The notes: generated by a model from the sequence alone, not told the origin. A DNA stretch of 29,240 nt from an uncultured Collinsella sp. (GCA_937950415.1 CALFDL010000033.1:1-29240); one strand, 5' to 3'; numbered from the stretch's first letter, positions 6,486 to 14,899 are shown. Made by a program: numbers and translations.

Positions 6486-7895
6486 GTGGCAGGTAAAAAG
6501 TTTTCCCTGTTCGAGGTCATCCTCTCGGTTATCTGCGTTGTCTTTACCATCGAGGCGGCCGCTCCGGCATCTGCCATGGGTAACGTGCAGTTCTTCTGGT
6601 GGATCTTCCTCATCATTACGTTTTTGCTTCCCTATGGCCTGGTGGTGGCCGAGCTCGGTACGGCGTTCGATTCCGAGGGCGGCCTGTACGATTGGGTTCG
6701 CCTGGGCCTGGGCGACCGTTGGGGCGCCCGCTGCTCCTGGTGCTATTGGGTCAACTTTCCACTGTGGGTGGCAAGTATCGCCTGCATGTTCCCCAGTGTC
6801 ATCAATGCGGTATGGGGCATCGAATTTTCGCTTGGGGTCCGAATTGCCATCGAGCTTGCCTTTGTGTGGGGCGTCACGGTCATGGCAATGCAGCCGGTGG
6901 CCGAGGCCGATTGGGTCATGGATGGCGGCGCCGTCATCAAGGTGCTCATTACCGCCGTGGTGGGAATCGTCGGCATCTGGTTTGCCTGCAACAACGGCTT
7001 TGCCAACGATATGTCGTTTAAGACCTTTGTCCCCGATCTTGGAGACACTAACTCACTGACGTATCTTTCGATCATCCTATTCAACTTTATGGGCTTCGAA
7101 GTGGTCGCGACCTTTGCTAGTACGATGAAAAACCCGTCGCGTGATATCCCCAAGGCGGTTATCGCCGGTGGCGTTGCCATTGCGGCAATCTACATCATTT
7201 GCGGCATCGGCATTGGGGCTGCGGTTCCCACCGAGCAGCTTTCGCTCGATTCGGGCATTGTGGACGCGGTCGCCGCCATGGTGGGGCGCGCTCACCCGCT
7301 GACGATGGTCGTGGGCGTGGCCTTTTTGGTGACGCTGTTCGCCAACATGATCTGCTGGAGCTTTGGCGTCAACAACGTGGCGAGCTATGCCGCGCGCCAT
7401 GGCAACATGCCGCGTCCCTTTGCGCTGGTGTCCAAGAAGACCGGCATGCCCAACGGCTCGGCACTCATTAACGGTTGTTTTGCCAGCTTGGTGCTGCTAC
7501 TTCAGATTCCGCTGGGCGAAGGTTCCGACGTCTTTTGGGTCTTCTTCTCGATGAACGTCGTCTTTCTGCTCATGAGCTATATCCCGATGTTCCCGGCGTT
7601 TTGGCGCCTGCGTAAATACGACGACCGCCCACGTGTGTTCCGCGCGCCCTTCGAGGGCAAGGTGCTTGCGGTAGCGCTTGCGGTGCCGGTGGTAGAGCTC
7701 GTGCTTTCGATTGTTGCGACAATCGTGCCGCTTAACAGCTCGCCCGCCGAGATGTCAAAGTTGCCGATCCTCATGGGTGTGGTGATCGGCGTGTTGCTGG
7801 GCGAGGTTTCGCGCCTCATATCGCGCCGCGGCCGCAGTGTCGATAATCCCGGCGTTGGCGCAAGGGGGACCGGTCGCTTCGCACCAAAACAGTAG
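6486..7895 (+). CDS. APC-family antiporter paralogue (APC2)
   Basis: The 469-residue, roughly twelve-helix APC transporter is clearly similar to APC1 along its whole length. Shared segments include QFFWWIFLI, FLLPYG, VVAELGT and FNFMGFEV, and the C-terminal tail here is Arg/Gly-rich instead of acidic. The start is a GTG at 6486 preceded by AGGGGGAG, and the codons after it match the APC1 start region (GKKFSL versus GKKKLSF). It probably exchanges a polyamine, agmatine or a related amine. A terminator-like attenuator sits 20 bases upstream, so it is likely controlled separately from ptcA-aguA1. Which substrate distinguishes it from APC1 cannot be read from sequence. Confidence 0.8.
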   Translation: MAGKKFSLFEVILSVICVVFTIEAAAPASAMGNVQFFWWIFLIITFLLPYGLVVAELGTAFDSEGGLYDWVRLGLGDRWGARCSWCYWVNFPLWVASIACMFPSVINAVWGIEFSLGVRIAIELAFVWGVTVMAMQPVAEADWVMDGGAVIKVLITAVVGIVGIWFACNNGFANDMSFKTFVPDLGDTNSLTYLSIILFNFMGFEVVATFASTMKNPSRDIPKAVIAGGVAIAAIYIICGIGIGAAVPTEQLSLDSGIVDAVAAMVGRAHPLTMVVGVAFLVTLFANMICWSFGVNNVASYAARHGNMPRPFALVSKKTGMPNGSALINGCFASLVLLLQIPLGEGSDVFWVFFSMNVVFLLMSYIPMFPAFWRLRKYDDRPRVFRAPFEGKVLAVALAVPVVELVLSIVATIVPLNSSPAEMSKLPILMGVVIGVLLGEVSRLISRRGRSVDNPGVGARGTGRFAPKQ

Positions 7896-7916
7896 CGCCG
7901 CGAGTTGTGCGGCGCT
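7894..7916. terminator. Hairpin between convergent APC2 and small minus-strand gene
   Basis: AGCGCCGC (7894-7901) pairs with GCGGCGCT (7909-7916) and overlaps the APC2 stop codon. No strong T-run is present on either side. Its position between convergent genes suits a bidirectional terminator, but the signal is weak. Confidence 0.4.
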
Positions 7917-7930
7917 GGCTGCATCTTGGA

Positions 7931-8122
7931 TTACTGCTCACGCTGCTCGGGATCAGATGCGAGCTTGGGTGCAAAGTAGGGGACGTGGCCCAGGTAGGGG
8001 CAGCTGTCCGAACGCGCCTCAACGGCGCAGGGGACATCGTCGTAGGTCATGGAAGAACCGAGTCGGGTGATGGCCTTGGCGGCGGGCGCGACGAGCATCT
8101 TGAGCGGAGCGATCGGTGTCAT
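7931..8122 (-). CDS. Small uncharacterised 63-residue protein
   Basis: This short gene is divergent from LuxR2. The ATG at 8122 follows an excellent ribosome site (AAAGGAGATGCC), which is the main reason to accept it. The protein has a hydrophobic/basic N-terminal part (MTPIAPLKMLVAPAAKAITR) and a C-terminal half with two Cys spaced ten residues apart (Cys32 and Cys41), then PYLGHVPYFAPK. No family was recognised. The two Cys and the aromatic/Pro tail could bind a metal or contact a membrane protein, but this is a guess. The 128-bp space to LuxR2 contains an inverted repeat, so the pair may be co-regulated. Confidence 0.55.
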   Translation of the reverse strand: MTPIAPLKMLVAPAAKAITRLGSSMTYDDVPCAVEARSDSCPYLGHVPYFAPKLASDPEQREQ

Positions 8123-8160
8123 GGCATCTCCTTTCATCGGTGAGACACAGCTTGTTTATC

Positions 8161-8180
8161 TAAACGATACAGTACGTTTA
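8161..8180. promoter_or_regulatory. Inverted repeat between small gene and LuxR2
   Basis: TAAACG (8161-8166) and CGTTTA (8175-8180) form a dyad with an 8-bp centre, in the 128-bp divergent space. It resembles operators bound by dimeric helix-turn-helix repressors of the TetR kind. ATCGGTGAG occurs twice nearby, starting at 8138 and 8181. The binding protein is unknown. Confidence 0.4.
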
Positions 8181-8250
8181 ATCGGTGAGTCTAATCTTGC
8201 GGCAAAGAATCTGTCAACATCCTCACAGCATCTAGACAGGGGAGGCGGGC

Positions 8251-9243
8251 ATGAGTTTCGCGTTCTATATCTACACCACGATTGTCATGGGTGTGGCTCT
8301 GGTGACCAGTGCCGTGGCATTGGTGGTTTGGCTCATGACGCGCCGTCGCGACAGCCTGGTGGCCGCGGCGGGCTTTTTGCTCTACATGCTCGATATGTCA
8401 GTTATCTTTTTTGACGAGTACAATCGGCTCAAATACGACTACGCTGTTACCTTTAGCGAGCCGTTGCAGCACCCCTTGCTGCGCTGCGTGCTCGGTATTG
8501 CCATCTATGCCTGCGTGGTACTGTGGATGTTTGCGCGCTTGCGCAAAAGGCCGACGTCGCGCATGCTCGTACTCGCTATCGTGCCGTTTTCAATCTTGCA
8601 ATTGCTGCTGGTGCCTCGCAGCGGCGCTGCCGGAGAGATGCAGCAGTATCTCTTTTGGCTCACGCGTGACCTGGGCAATGTAGGATGTCTTGCCTATGCC
8701 GCCTGGCATTACCGGTACAGAGCCACGCGTGTTGAGAAACTCGACCTCGACCGCTCAAAGCTCTTTTGGAAGGTGGCCCTCGTTCTTGCGTTTTGCGTAA
8801 TCGCCGAGGACACCTACATGATTTTGCTCTGCCGCCCCGACTCTCAAAACCCCGTCATCAGCCTCTTTTTGTGGTATCTGTCCGAGCGCAATATCTCCGA
8901 AAACGTGCTGCTCGTGGTATGCGCGGTCCAACTCTTTTGCCAGTTTAGCCATATCCTGCGCGTGTATGCCCGTCATCCGCGTGCCGATGAGGACGTGGCG
9001 GCCCAGAGCGCAAGCTCTGAGGACGACCTCGCATCGCGTGTGGTGATCTATGCCGATGCCCATAAGCTGTCGCGGCGCGAGCAGGAGGTGCTCACGCTGC
9101 TGCTGAAGGGCAACGACGCCCAAAACATCGCCAGCGAGTTGGTCATCAGCCCTGGCACGGTCAAGGCTCACTTGCATCGCATCTACGTTAAAAGCGGTGT
9201 CTCCAACCGAGATGACCTCATAGATACCTTTTGGCGTTCCTAG
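8251..9243 (+). CDS. LuxR-family regulator with N-terminal seven-helix membrane sensor (LuxR2)
   Basis: The product has 330 residues with the same layout as LuxR1. About seven membrane helices occupy residues 1-235. A short acidic/Ser linker follows, and a LuxR/GerE helix-turn-helix fills residues 273-330 (LSRREQEVLTL, then PGTVKAHLHRIYVK). The conserved segments AEDTYMILL and YLSERNISENV have counterparts in LuxR1 (AEDFYNILV, YLSERNFSENV), supporting paralogy and pointing to a shared membrane-facing feature around helices 6-7. The start at 8251 follows GGGGAGGCGGGC. The downstream amidohydrolase promoter carries a variant of the operator found at ptcA, so that gene and the MATE exporter are likely targets. 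The signal sensed is unknown. Confidence 0.85.
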   Translation: MSFAFYIYTTIVMGVALVTSAVALVVWLMTRRRDSLVAAAGFLLYMLDMSVIFFDEYNRLKYDYAVTFSEPLQHPLLRCVLGIAIYACVVLWMFARLRKRPTSRMLVLAIVPFSILQLLLVPRSGAAGEMQQYLFWLTRDLGNVGCLAYAAWHYRYRATRVEKLDLDRSKLFWKVALVLAFCVIAEDTYMILLCRPDSQNPVISLFLWYLSERNISENVLLVVCAVQLFCQFSHILRVYARHPRADEDVAAQSASSEDDLASRVVIYADAHKLSRREQEVLTLLLKGNDAQNIASELVISPGTVKAHLHRIYVKSGVSNRDDLIDTFWRS

Positions 9244-9558
9244 CCCCATTCTTCCTCGCATGCGGGTCTTGCCGTGTGGGCGGCCATACCGTTGGGCGTA
9301 ATGAAGCGGTAATAATCTCAGACAATAAACCTGCAGGTAAAGCGTGTAAACCTGCTTAAACTGACCGTTTGCGGTCCCTGGCCTTGGCACGGATTTGCCC
9401 CTGTGTATCAATGGGTGTAGCGCGAAGCCGCGGACGTGGGACAGACGTCCGAGCACGGCTTGTAGGCACGCGCCGATGCGGGAGCGCTACGCTCCCAACC
9501 GAGTGCCCACGCGGGCGGTGCGTCCGCGTTGCAACCAAAGATGCCTGAGGAGGCTCAC
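9244..9558 (+). promoter_or_regulatory. Promoter and structured leader of the amidohydrolase
   Basis: A plausible promoter has -35 TTGGCA (9384-9389), a 16-bp spacer and -10 TATCAA (9406-9411). Just upstream is ACCGTTTGCGGT (9364-9375), matching the ptcA operator at 10 of 12 positions and centred near -48 of the expected start. That spacing suits activation by a LuxR-type protein. TAAACCTGC is repeated at 9327 and 9347. Downstream the transcript would fold AAGCCG/CGGCTT with GGACGT/ACGTCC (9425-9461) and GGGAGC/GCTCCC (about 9480-9497) before the ribosome site. Confidence 0.5.
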
Positions 9559-11187
9559 ATGGACAAGGCTGATGTAGTTATCAAGAGCAACGCCGTCTTT
9601 ACCGGCGATGGGCTCGAGCCGTTTAAGGGCGGCGTTGCCGTGCGGGGCGATAAAATCGTTGCCTGCGGTGACGATGCCCACCTGGCACCGTTTATCGGCC
9701 CCGATACCGAGGTGCGCGACTTTGGCGACCAGCTCGTCATGCCCGGCCTGATTGACTCGCACACGCATTTTGCCCAGGGCGCGTTCATGACCGACCCCGA
9801 TTTTGCCGTCAACCTCATCGACTGCACCAGTTTTGAGATGGCGATGGAACGTGTCGTGGCGTTTGCGGCCGACCATCCCGATAACGAGTGGATTCTGGGC
9901 TGCCAGATTATCCAGTTCCAGTGGGATGTCCCCGAGATGCCCACAGCCGCGATGATCGATGAGTACATCTCTGACCGCCCGGTTTTTCTGCAGCAGGTTG
10001 ACCTGCATACCTTTAGTGCCAATACCTGCGCCATCAACAAGGTGGGAGTAACTTCGCAGACGCCCGATCCCGCAGGCGGCAAGATCCTTAAGGATGCCGA
10101 GGGCAATCTGACGGGCGTGTTTTCCAACAACGCCGGCGTCTTCTTTATGGACGAGGTCTACGACCCGGCGCCCGAGGTTGTTGACGCGTCGTTTGCAAAA
10201 ACCGCCCGGCGCGCCAATGCCTTGGGAATCACTACGGTCGGCATGGTCAATCCTACGTTTGTGAGCATGGAAAACCCGTATGCGGTGTTGGCAGGTCTTA
10301 ATGCCAAGGGCGACCTGCCGCTGCGTGTGTTGCTGTACACCGACCTGTTCGAAAACGAGTCCTTGACGCTCGAGCAGATCAAGGAGAAATATGCCTTCCC
10401 GGGTACGCAGGTGGAGTGGCACGGCTTTAAGCAGTTCCTTGATGGCGTGTGCTCCGACCATACCGCCTGGATGCTTGAGCCCTATAGCAACGCGCCCGAT
10501 ACCTGTGGTGAGCCCGCGGAGGAGCCGGAGCGCATCCGCGCTGCCATCCTCAGGGCGCAGGAATGGGGCGTTGACACGCGCATCCATACGATTGGTGATC
10601 GCTCGGTGCGTTTTGTGCTCGATTGTTTTGAGGAGGGCGAGCGCTTGCATGGCAAGCGGGATTGTCGCCACTCCATGGAGCACAACGAGACGGTTCAGCC
10701 CGAGGATCTGCCGCGCTATGCCGAGCTGGGTATATGCCCTGGCATGCAGCCGTGGCACATGCTGCTCGATATGGCTGACCTTGCCAAGGACGATGCCGTG
10801 GGCCCCGAGCGTGCTGCGCTTTCGTGGCCCCTGCATAGCCTGCTTGCCAGCGGTGCCGTGGTGCACCTGGGCAGTGACTTCCCCGTTGTGGGCTTGGAGC
10901 CCATGGAGGAGGTGTACGGCGCGGTCTTCCGCATGCTCGAGGACGGCTCCAACCCCGAGGGCTGGTTCCCCCAGGAGCGCATTACCATGGCCGAGGCTCT
11001 GCGCGCCTACACCTATGGCAGCGCCTACGCCATGCATGCCGAGGACCGCATCGGCACGCTCGCGTGCGGCAAACAGGCAGATATCTGCGTGCTCGACCGC
11101 AATCTCTTTGATTGCGAGCCGGCCGAGGTGCTCGAGGCTACCGCAGCCCTCACGATGATCGCCGGCAAGGTGGTCTTTGAGGCATAG
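9559..11187 (+). CDS. YtcJ-like metal-dependent amidohydrolase (amidohydrolase family 3)
   Basis: The 542-residue enzyme of the urease/dihydroorotase superfamily has the HxH motif at His68 and His70 (LIDSHTHF), a candidate bridging Lys291 (FKQFLDG), His343 (IHTIGD), His375 (MEHNE) and the catalytic Asp440 (LGSDFPV). This set and spacing match the YtcJ/NfdA group, which hydrolyses N-substituted formamides and other amides. The true substrate is unknown. The start at 9559 follows CTGAGGAGGCTCAC, and a ten-codon in-frame extension is unlikely. It is cytoplasmic, with no signal peptide. A MATE exporter lies 87 bp downstream, past a GGCGGCT/AGCCGCC hairpin. Its place between two agmatine modules suggests an amide of an amine or guanidine as substrate, which is inference. 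Confidence 0.82.
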   Translation: MDKADVVIKSNAVFTGDGLEPFKGGVAVRGDKIVACGDDAHLAPFIGPDTEVRDFGDQLVMPGLIDSHTHFAQGAFMTDPDFAVNLIDCTSFEMAMERVVAFAADHPDNEWILGCQIIQFQWDVPEMPTAAMIDEYISDRPVFLQQVDLHTFSANTCAINKVGVTSQTPDPAGGKILKDAEGNLTGVFSNNAGVFFMDEVYDPAPEVVDASFAKTARRANALGITTVGMVNPTFVSMENPYAVLAGLNAKGDLPLRVLLYTDLFENESLTLEQIKEKYAFPGTQVEWHGFKQFLDGVCSDHTAWMLEPYSNAPDTCGEPAEEPERIRAAILRAQEWGVDTRIHTIGDRSVRFVLDCFEEGERLHGKRDCRHSMEHNETVQPEDLPRYAELGICPGMQPWHMLLDMADLAKDDAVGPERAALSWPLHSLLASGAVVHLGSDFPVVGLEPMEEVYGAVFRMLEDGSNPEGWFPQERITMAEALRAYTYGSAYAMHAEDRIGTLACGKQADICVLDRNLFDCEPAEVLEATAALTMIAGKVVFEA

Positions 11188-11274
11188 CGCCATCGTTTGA
11201 TTGGGCGGCTTGGTGCCAGTTGTCAGCCGCCTGACATCCATTCAGCACTACTCTCTCAAGGAAAGGGGAGAACA

Positions 11275-12657
11275 ATGGCAGAAGAAGTAACCGCCGCCGT
11301 GGAGGAGGAGCGCGAGCTCGCCTCCCAACCGATTCCCGGCCTGGTGCGTAAGTACACCATCGTCACCGGCCAGGGCATGCTCGCCCAGATCATCATGGTG
11401 GTCCTCGAGGGCCTCGTGATGGGTTGGGGCCTGGGTGCCCACGGCCTGGCCTGTGTCTCGATCATCATGTCGGTCGAGTACATCAACCTGGCCTTTGGCA
11501 ACCTGTTTGGCACCGGCGTGCCCGCCGTGGTGGGCAACCTTTTGGGTGCCGGCGACATCAAGGGCGCAAGCAAGGCTTTTAGCCAGGGCTTTTGGCTCAC
11601 CACGATCGTGAGTGTGCTGCTTGCTGTGGTGATGGCAGTGTTTACCGAGCCCATCTGCGCATTCTTTGGCGCCACGCCCGACATCATGGCCGATACCGTT
11701 GCCGGCGTGCGCACCTTCGCCGTGCTGCTGCCGCTCACGGTCATTGGCCAGATGATCACCGCTGTGATGCGTGTGGACGAGAAGGTTCAGATCCAGGCCA
11801 ACCTTATGACCGTTTCGGCTATCGTCGCCATCTGCTGGCTCGCGCTTTCCACGTTTGTGCTCAAGTTTGGCGTTATGGGCGCCGGCGTGTACTACGGGCT
11901 TTCCATCGGCATCTGGGCCATCTGTATCTTCTGGTTCATCGGGGGCAAAAAGTCCCAGCTCCAGATTAACCCTGCCGACCTTAAGCTCGACCTCGCCATC
12001 TGCGGCCAGATCTTCAAGATCGGCTTCCCGTTCTTCCTGGTCCAGGGCGCGACCTTTATCTTTAATACCGTTGCCAACTCGCTTTTGGGTTCGCTCGGTG
12101 GCGACATGGGCTCGCTCTACATCGCAGCCTTTGGCGTGATCAACGGCTACATCCTCTACATTACCATGATGGTTGCCCAGTGCTTCTCCTACGGTCTGCA
12201 GCCCATCGCTGCCTTCAACGCCGGCGCAAAGGCTTGGGCACGCCTTAAGGAGACGCTCTCCTGCACGCTTAAGTACCAGGTTGTGACGCTGGCGCTGGTC
12301 ACCGTCGCGCTCTGGCTTGCCGCCACCCCGGTGTGCGCCTTCTTTGCCGGCAGCGATCCTGCGCTCGTTGAGGTTGCCGCCAATGCCACGCGTACTGTCA
12401 TCCTGGCTGTTGCCCTGGGCTATCTTGCCATGACCATGTCGATGTATTTCCAGGCGGTCGAGAAGGTGGGTGTCGCCACATTTACGGGCCTGCTTCGCTA
12501 TGTGATCTGCTCGGTGCCGCTTATGTACCTCCTCGGCAACATGATGGGTGTCGAGGGCGTGTGGATCGCCCTGGTGGTGGCCGATGCCATTACCGGCATC
12601 ATCTCCATTGCGCTCGCCGCGCACGAGTCCAAGCGCCTGAGCGGGCTTCCCGCGTAG
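11275..12657 (+). CDS. MATE-family efflux transporter
   Basis: The 460-residue protein has about twelve membrane helices in two homologous halves, with the MATE pattern of polar Gly/Asn/Pro-rich helices (LAFGNLFGTGVPAVVGNLLGA, around residues 67-87). It exports cationic or organic compounds in exchange for Na+ or H+. An acidic N-terminal stretch of about 20 residues precedes the first helix. The start at 11275 follows AAGGAAAGGGGAGAACA. An in-frame ATG further upstream is inside the preceding gap and has no ribosome site. It probably shares a transcript with the amidohydrolase and may export its product or substrate. A strong terminator follows. Confidence 0.85.
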   Translation: MAEEVTAAVEEERELASQPIPGLVRKYTIVTGQGMLAQIIMVVLEGLVMGWGLGAHGLACVSIIMSVEYINLAFGNLFGTGVPAVVGNLLGAGDIKGASKAFSQGFWLTTIVSVLLAVVMAVFTEPICAFFGATPDIMADTVAGVRTFAVLLPLTVIGQMITAVMRVDEKVQIQANLMTVSAIVAICWLALSTFVLKFGVMGAGVYYGLSIGIWAICIFWFIGGKKSQLQINPADLKLDLAICGQIFKIGFPFFLVQGATFIFNTVANSLLGSLGGDMGSLYIAAFGVINGYILYITMMVAQCFSYGLQPIAAFNAGAKAWARLKETLSCTLKYQVVTLALVTVALWLAATPVCAFFAGSDPALVEVAANATRTVILAVALGYLAMTMSMYFQAVEKVGVATFTGLLRYVICSVPLMYLLGNMMGVEGVWIALVVADAITGIISIALAAHESKRLSGLPA

Positions 12658-12701
12658 CCAACGCGCGCTTGCGACACATGACAGCGACTGTTTAATGTAA
12701 G

Positions 12702-12740
12702 CCGCCGCAGATGCTCCCAAGGCGTCTGCGGCGGTTCTTT
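12702..12740. terminator. Terminator after MATE gene
   Basis: A 13-bp stem (CCGCCGCAGATGC with GCGTCTGCGGCGG, one G-T pair) with a 7-base loop TCCCAAG is followed by TTCTTT. It lies between the convergent MATE and LuxR3 genes and could serve both directions. Confidence 0.75.
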
Positions 12741-12795
12741 GCAGCGAGGTTCAAATAAGCAATCTACCAGCGCTACTTTCAAATTAGAGGCCGGC

Positions 12796-13596
12796 TTATG
12801 ATTGTTCTCGAACCAATGTCATGAGGCCCAGGCGGTTTTTGACGCCGAGCTTGTGATAGAGGGCGTTGACATGCTTTTTTACGGTCGACTCCGAGATATA
12901 GAGCTCCTCGGCCATTTCGCGGTTGGTCTTGCCGGCAAGCATCATCTTGAGCACCTCTGCCTCGCGGGGGAGGACTTCGAGCTCGCTGATGAGCGCCTCT
13001 AAGGGGTTCTCGCAAGCTTGCTGTGCGGTGCTCTGCGCAAGGATCTCGTACAGGCGCAGGCTCAGGTGCCGCGCGAGCTGGCGTAGGGCTTCGAGCTCTT
13101 CGTCCGAAAAATCCCCCGCTTCTCGTGCGCGAAACAGCGTGAGCGACCCCAGGGATGTGCCCCCGTGCGCGAGCGTGGCAGTGCAGCCATAGTAGATGCC
13201 GAGCGGCTTCATCCACTCCTGATAGATGGGCGTTGCGTTGCGGCGCTCGACATCCACGAGGTCCAGGTCGCGATAAACATGCACGTTGTGAACGTCAAAG
13301 CTCCAAAGGGTGTAGTCAAAGGCGGCATAGCGTTCGTAGTAGCTCTCGAGCTGGTCTTCTGCCATGCCACGGGCAACGGGGCTTACGAATTCTGTCTGTC
13401 CGTGTGTGCCGGCGCGTGCGATATCAAACATCGAGGCCCGGTGCGATATCACCTGATTAACTCTATCAAGAAGCCCGGCTTGAAGCGTGGCGAAGTCGCC
13501 GCAGCCATGAATCCATAAGGCGCATTCGTTGAGGGCGGACCAGCGGCCCCCGTGGATCTCATCGGGGTTAAAGCGGGTATGCGTGGTATTGGTCAT
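12796..13596 (-). CDS. LuxR-family regulator with soluble N-terminal sensor region (LuxR3)
   Basis: The product has 266 residues with no membrane helices. Residues about 20-190 look like a GAF-type or autoinducer-binding-like soluble sensor (an alpha/beta fold with a Trp/Tyr/Asp-rich centre, then a long helix before the linker). Residues 209-266 are the LuxR/GerE helix-turn-helix (LPREAEVLKMMLAGKTNREMA). The start at 13596 follows GAAAGGACATCC. It is divergent from aguA2 across a 181-bp space that carries one operator-like half site, so aguA2 is its likely target. It differs in architecture from LuxR1 and LuxR2, meaning the two deiminase modules may respond to different signals, one cytoplasmic and one membrane-sensed. 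Confidence 0.82.
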   Translation of the reverse strand: MTNTTHTRFNPDEIHGGRWSALNECALWIHGCGDFATLQAGLLDRVNQVISHRASMFDIARAGTHGQTEFVSPVARGMAEDQLESYYERYAAFDYTLWSFDVHNVHVYRDLDLVDVERRNATPIYQEWMKPLGIYYGCTATLAHGGTSLGSLTLFRAREAGDFSDEELEALRQLARHLSLRLYEILAQSTAQQACENPLEALISELEVLPREAEVLKMMLAGKTNREMAEELYISESTVKKHVNALYHKLGVKNRLGLMTLVREQS

Positions 13597-13660
13597 GGAT
13601 GTCCTTTCATGCGGCTTTGTCAGTATGACACGTCTCGCGCGCCACTAGAACTTTAGGTCA

Positions 13661-13669
13661 GTGAACGGT
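13661..13669. promoter_or_regulatory. Candidate LuxR operator upstream of aguA2
   Basis: GTGAACGGT is identical to the core of the proximal ptcA site. The left half is CAGT instead of CCGT, so the dyad has one mismatch. It sits midway between the divergent LuxR3 and aguA2 starts. No convincing -35/-10 pair was found near it. Confidence 0.45.
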
Positions 13670-13777
13670 GTCCTTTTGGGTGGCGAAAGGGTCCCCTAGG
13701 CCCATTGAGAGTGGGCTTCCGGAGCCGCACAATGGGGCCGTCATCACAAAGGGTCGTCCATATCGTTAGGAGCCAAC

Positions 13778-14899
13778 ATGAAGACCATTTACGAGAGCGA
13801 GTCTACGCCAAAGAAGGACGGATTCTACATGCCCGGCGAGTACGAGGAGCAGGAGCGCACCTGGATTTTGTGGCCGCACCGCTCCGACGTGTGGCGCTGC
13901 GGCGCCAAGCCGGCGCAGAAGGTCTTCACCGAGATCATCAAGACCGTTGCACGTTTTCAGCCCATCACTGTGGGCGTCAACACTGAAGACTTCCCCGCGG
14001 TGTGTGAGATCTTCGACGGCGTTGAGAACGTGCGCGTTATCCACATGGAGTACAACGACAGCTGGATTCGCGACCCCGGCCCGGCGTTCCTTGTTAATGA
14101 CAATGGTGAGGTTGCTCTTTCGCACTTCCACTTTAATGCTTACGGCGGTTTCATTGACGGCCTGTATTTCCCGTGGGACAAGGACGCTTCCATTGGCCTG
14201 CAGGTGGCGCAGCTTGAGCAGGTTAACCGCTATCGTCCCGAGGATTACATCCTCGAGGGCGGCTCGTTTAACTGCGACGGCCAGGGCACCGTGGTGACCA
14301 CCGAGATGTGCCTGCTCAACGAGGACCGCAACCCCCAGTACACCAAGGAGCAGATCGAGGAGAAGCTTGCCGAGTACCTGGGCATCGAGAAGGTCATTTG
14401 GATCAAGGATGGCATCGACCCGTTTGAGACCAACGGGCACGTGGACGACGTCGCATGCTTTAGTGCGCCCGGCGAGGTCTGCTGCATGTGGACCGATGAT
14501 CCCAACCATAAGTTCTACAAGGAGTGCCAAGAGGCGTATAAGACGCTTTCCGAGACGACGGATGCCCGTGGCCGCAAGCTCAAGATCCACAAGGTGATTA
14601 TGCCTGCGACCTCGGTATATATGACCGAAGAGGAGGCCAGCACGATTGACCCCGTCGAGGGCGTGCTGCCGCGTACCCCCGAGGACGCTTTCGAGCCGAG
14701 TTACCTCAACTTCCTGCCCATCAACGGCGCAGTGCTTGTACCGCAGTTCGGCGATCCCAATGACGCCCAGGCGCTCAAGGATATCCAGGCTGCTTATCCG
14801 GACCGTGAAGTCATCGGTATCATGACTCGCGAGGTTATCTACGGCGGAGGCAACATCCACTGCATCACCCAGCAGCAGCCCAAGGCGCGCTGCAAGTAG
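13778..14899 (+). CDS. aguA: Agmatine deiminase (AguA2, canonical)
   Basis: The 373-residue enzyme converts agmatine to N-carbamoylputrescine and ammonia in the cytoplasm. It has all family signatures: Asp99 in IRDPGP, Glu160 in ILEGGS, LLNEDRNP (179-186), His221 and Asp223 in ETNGHVDD, and the nucleophile Cys362 in GGGNIHCITQQ. Its length is normal for the family, in contrast to AguA1, and it lacks the insertion seen there. The start at 13778 follows TTAGGAGCCAAC. It stands alone between LuxR3 (divergent) and a strong terminator, so it is monocistronic and must rely on ptcA elsewhere in the island for the next step. It is the best candidate in the window for true agmatine deimination. Confidence 0.93.
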   Translation: MKTIYESESTPKKDGFYMPGEYEEQERTWILWPHRSDVWRCGAKPAQKVFTEIIKTVARFQPITVGVNTEDFPAVCEIFDGVENVRVIHMEYNDSWIRDPGPAFLVNDNGEVALSHFHFNAYGGFIDGLYFPWDKDASIGLQVAQLEQVNRYRPEDYILEGGSFNCDGQGTVVTTEMCLLNEDRNPQYTKEQIEEKLAEYLGIEKVIWIKDGIDPFETNGHVDDVACFSAPGEVCCMWTDDPNHKFYKECQEAYKTLSETTDARGRKLKIHKVIMPATSVYMTEEEASTIDPVEGVLPRTPEDAFEPSYLNFLPINGAVLVPQFGDPNDAQALKDIQAAYPDREVIGIMTREVIYGGGNIHCITQQQPKARCK

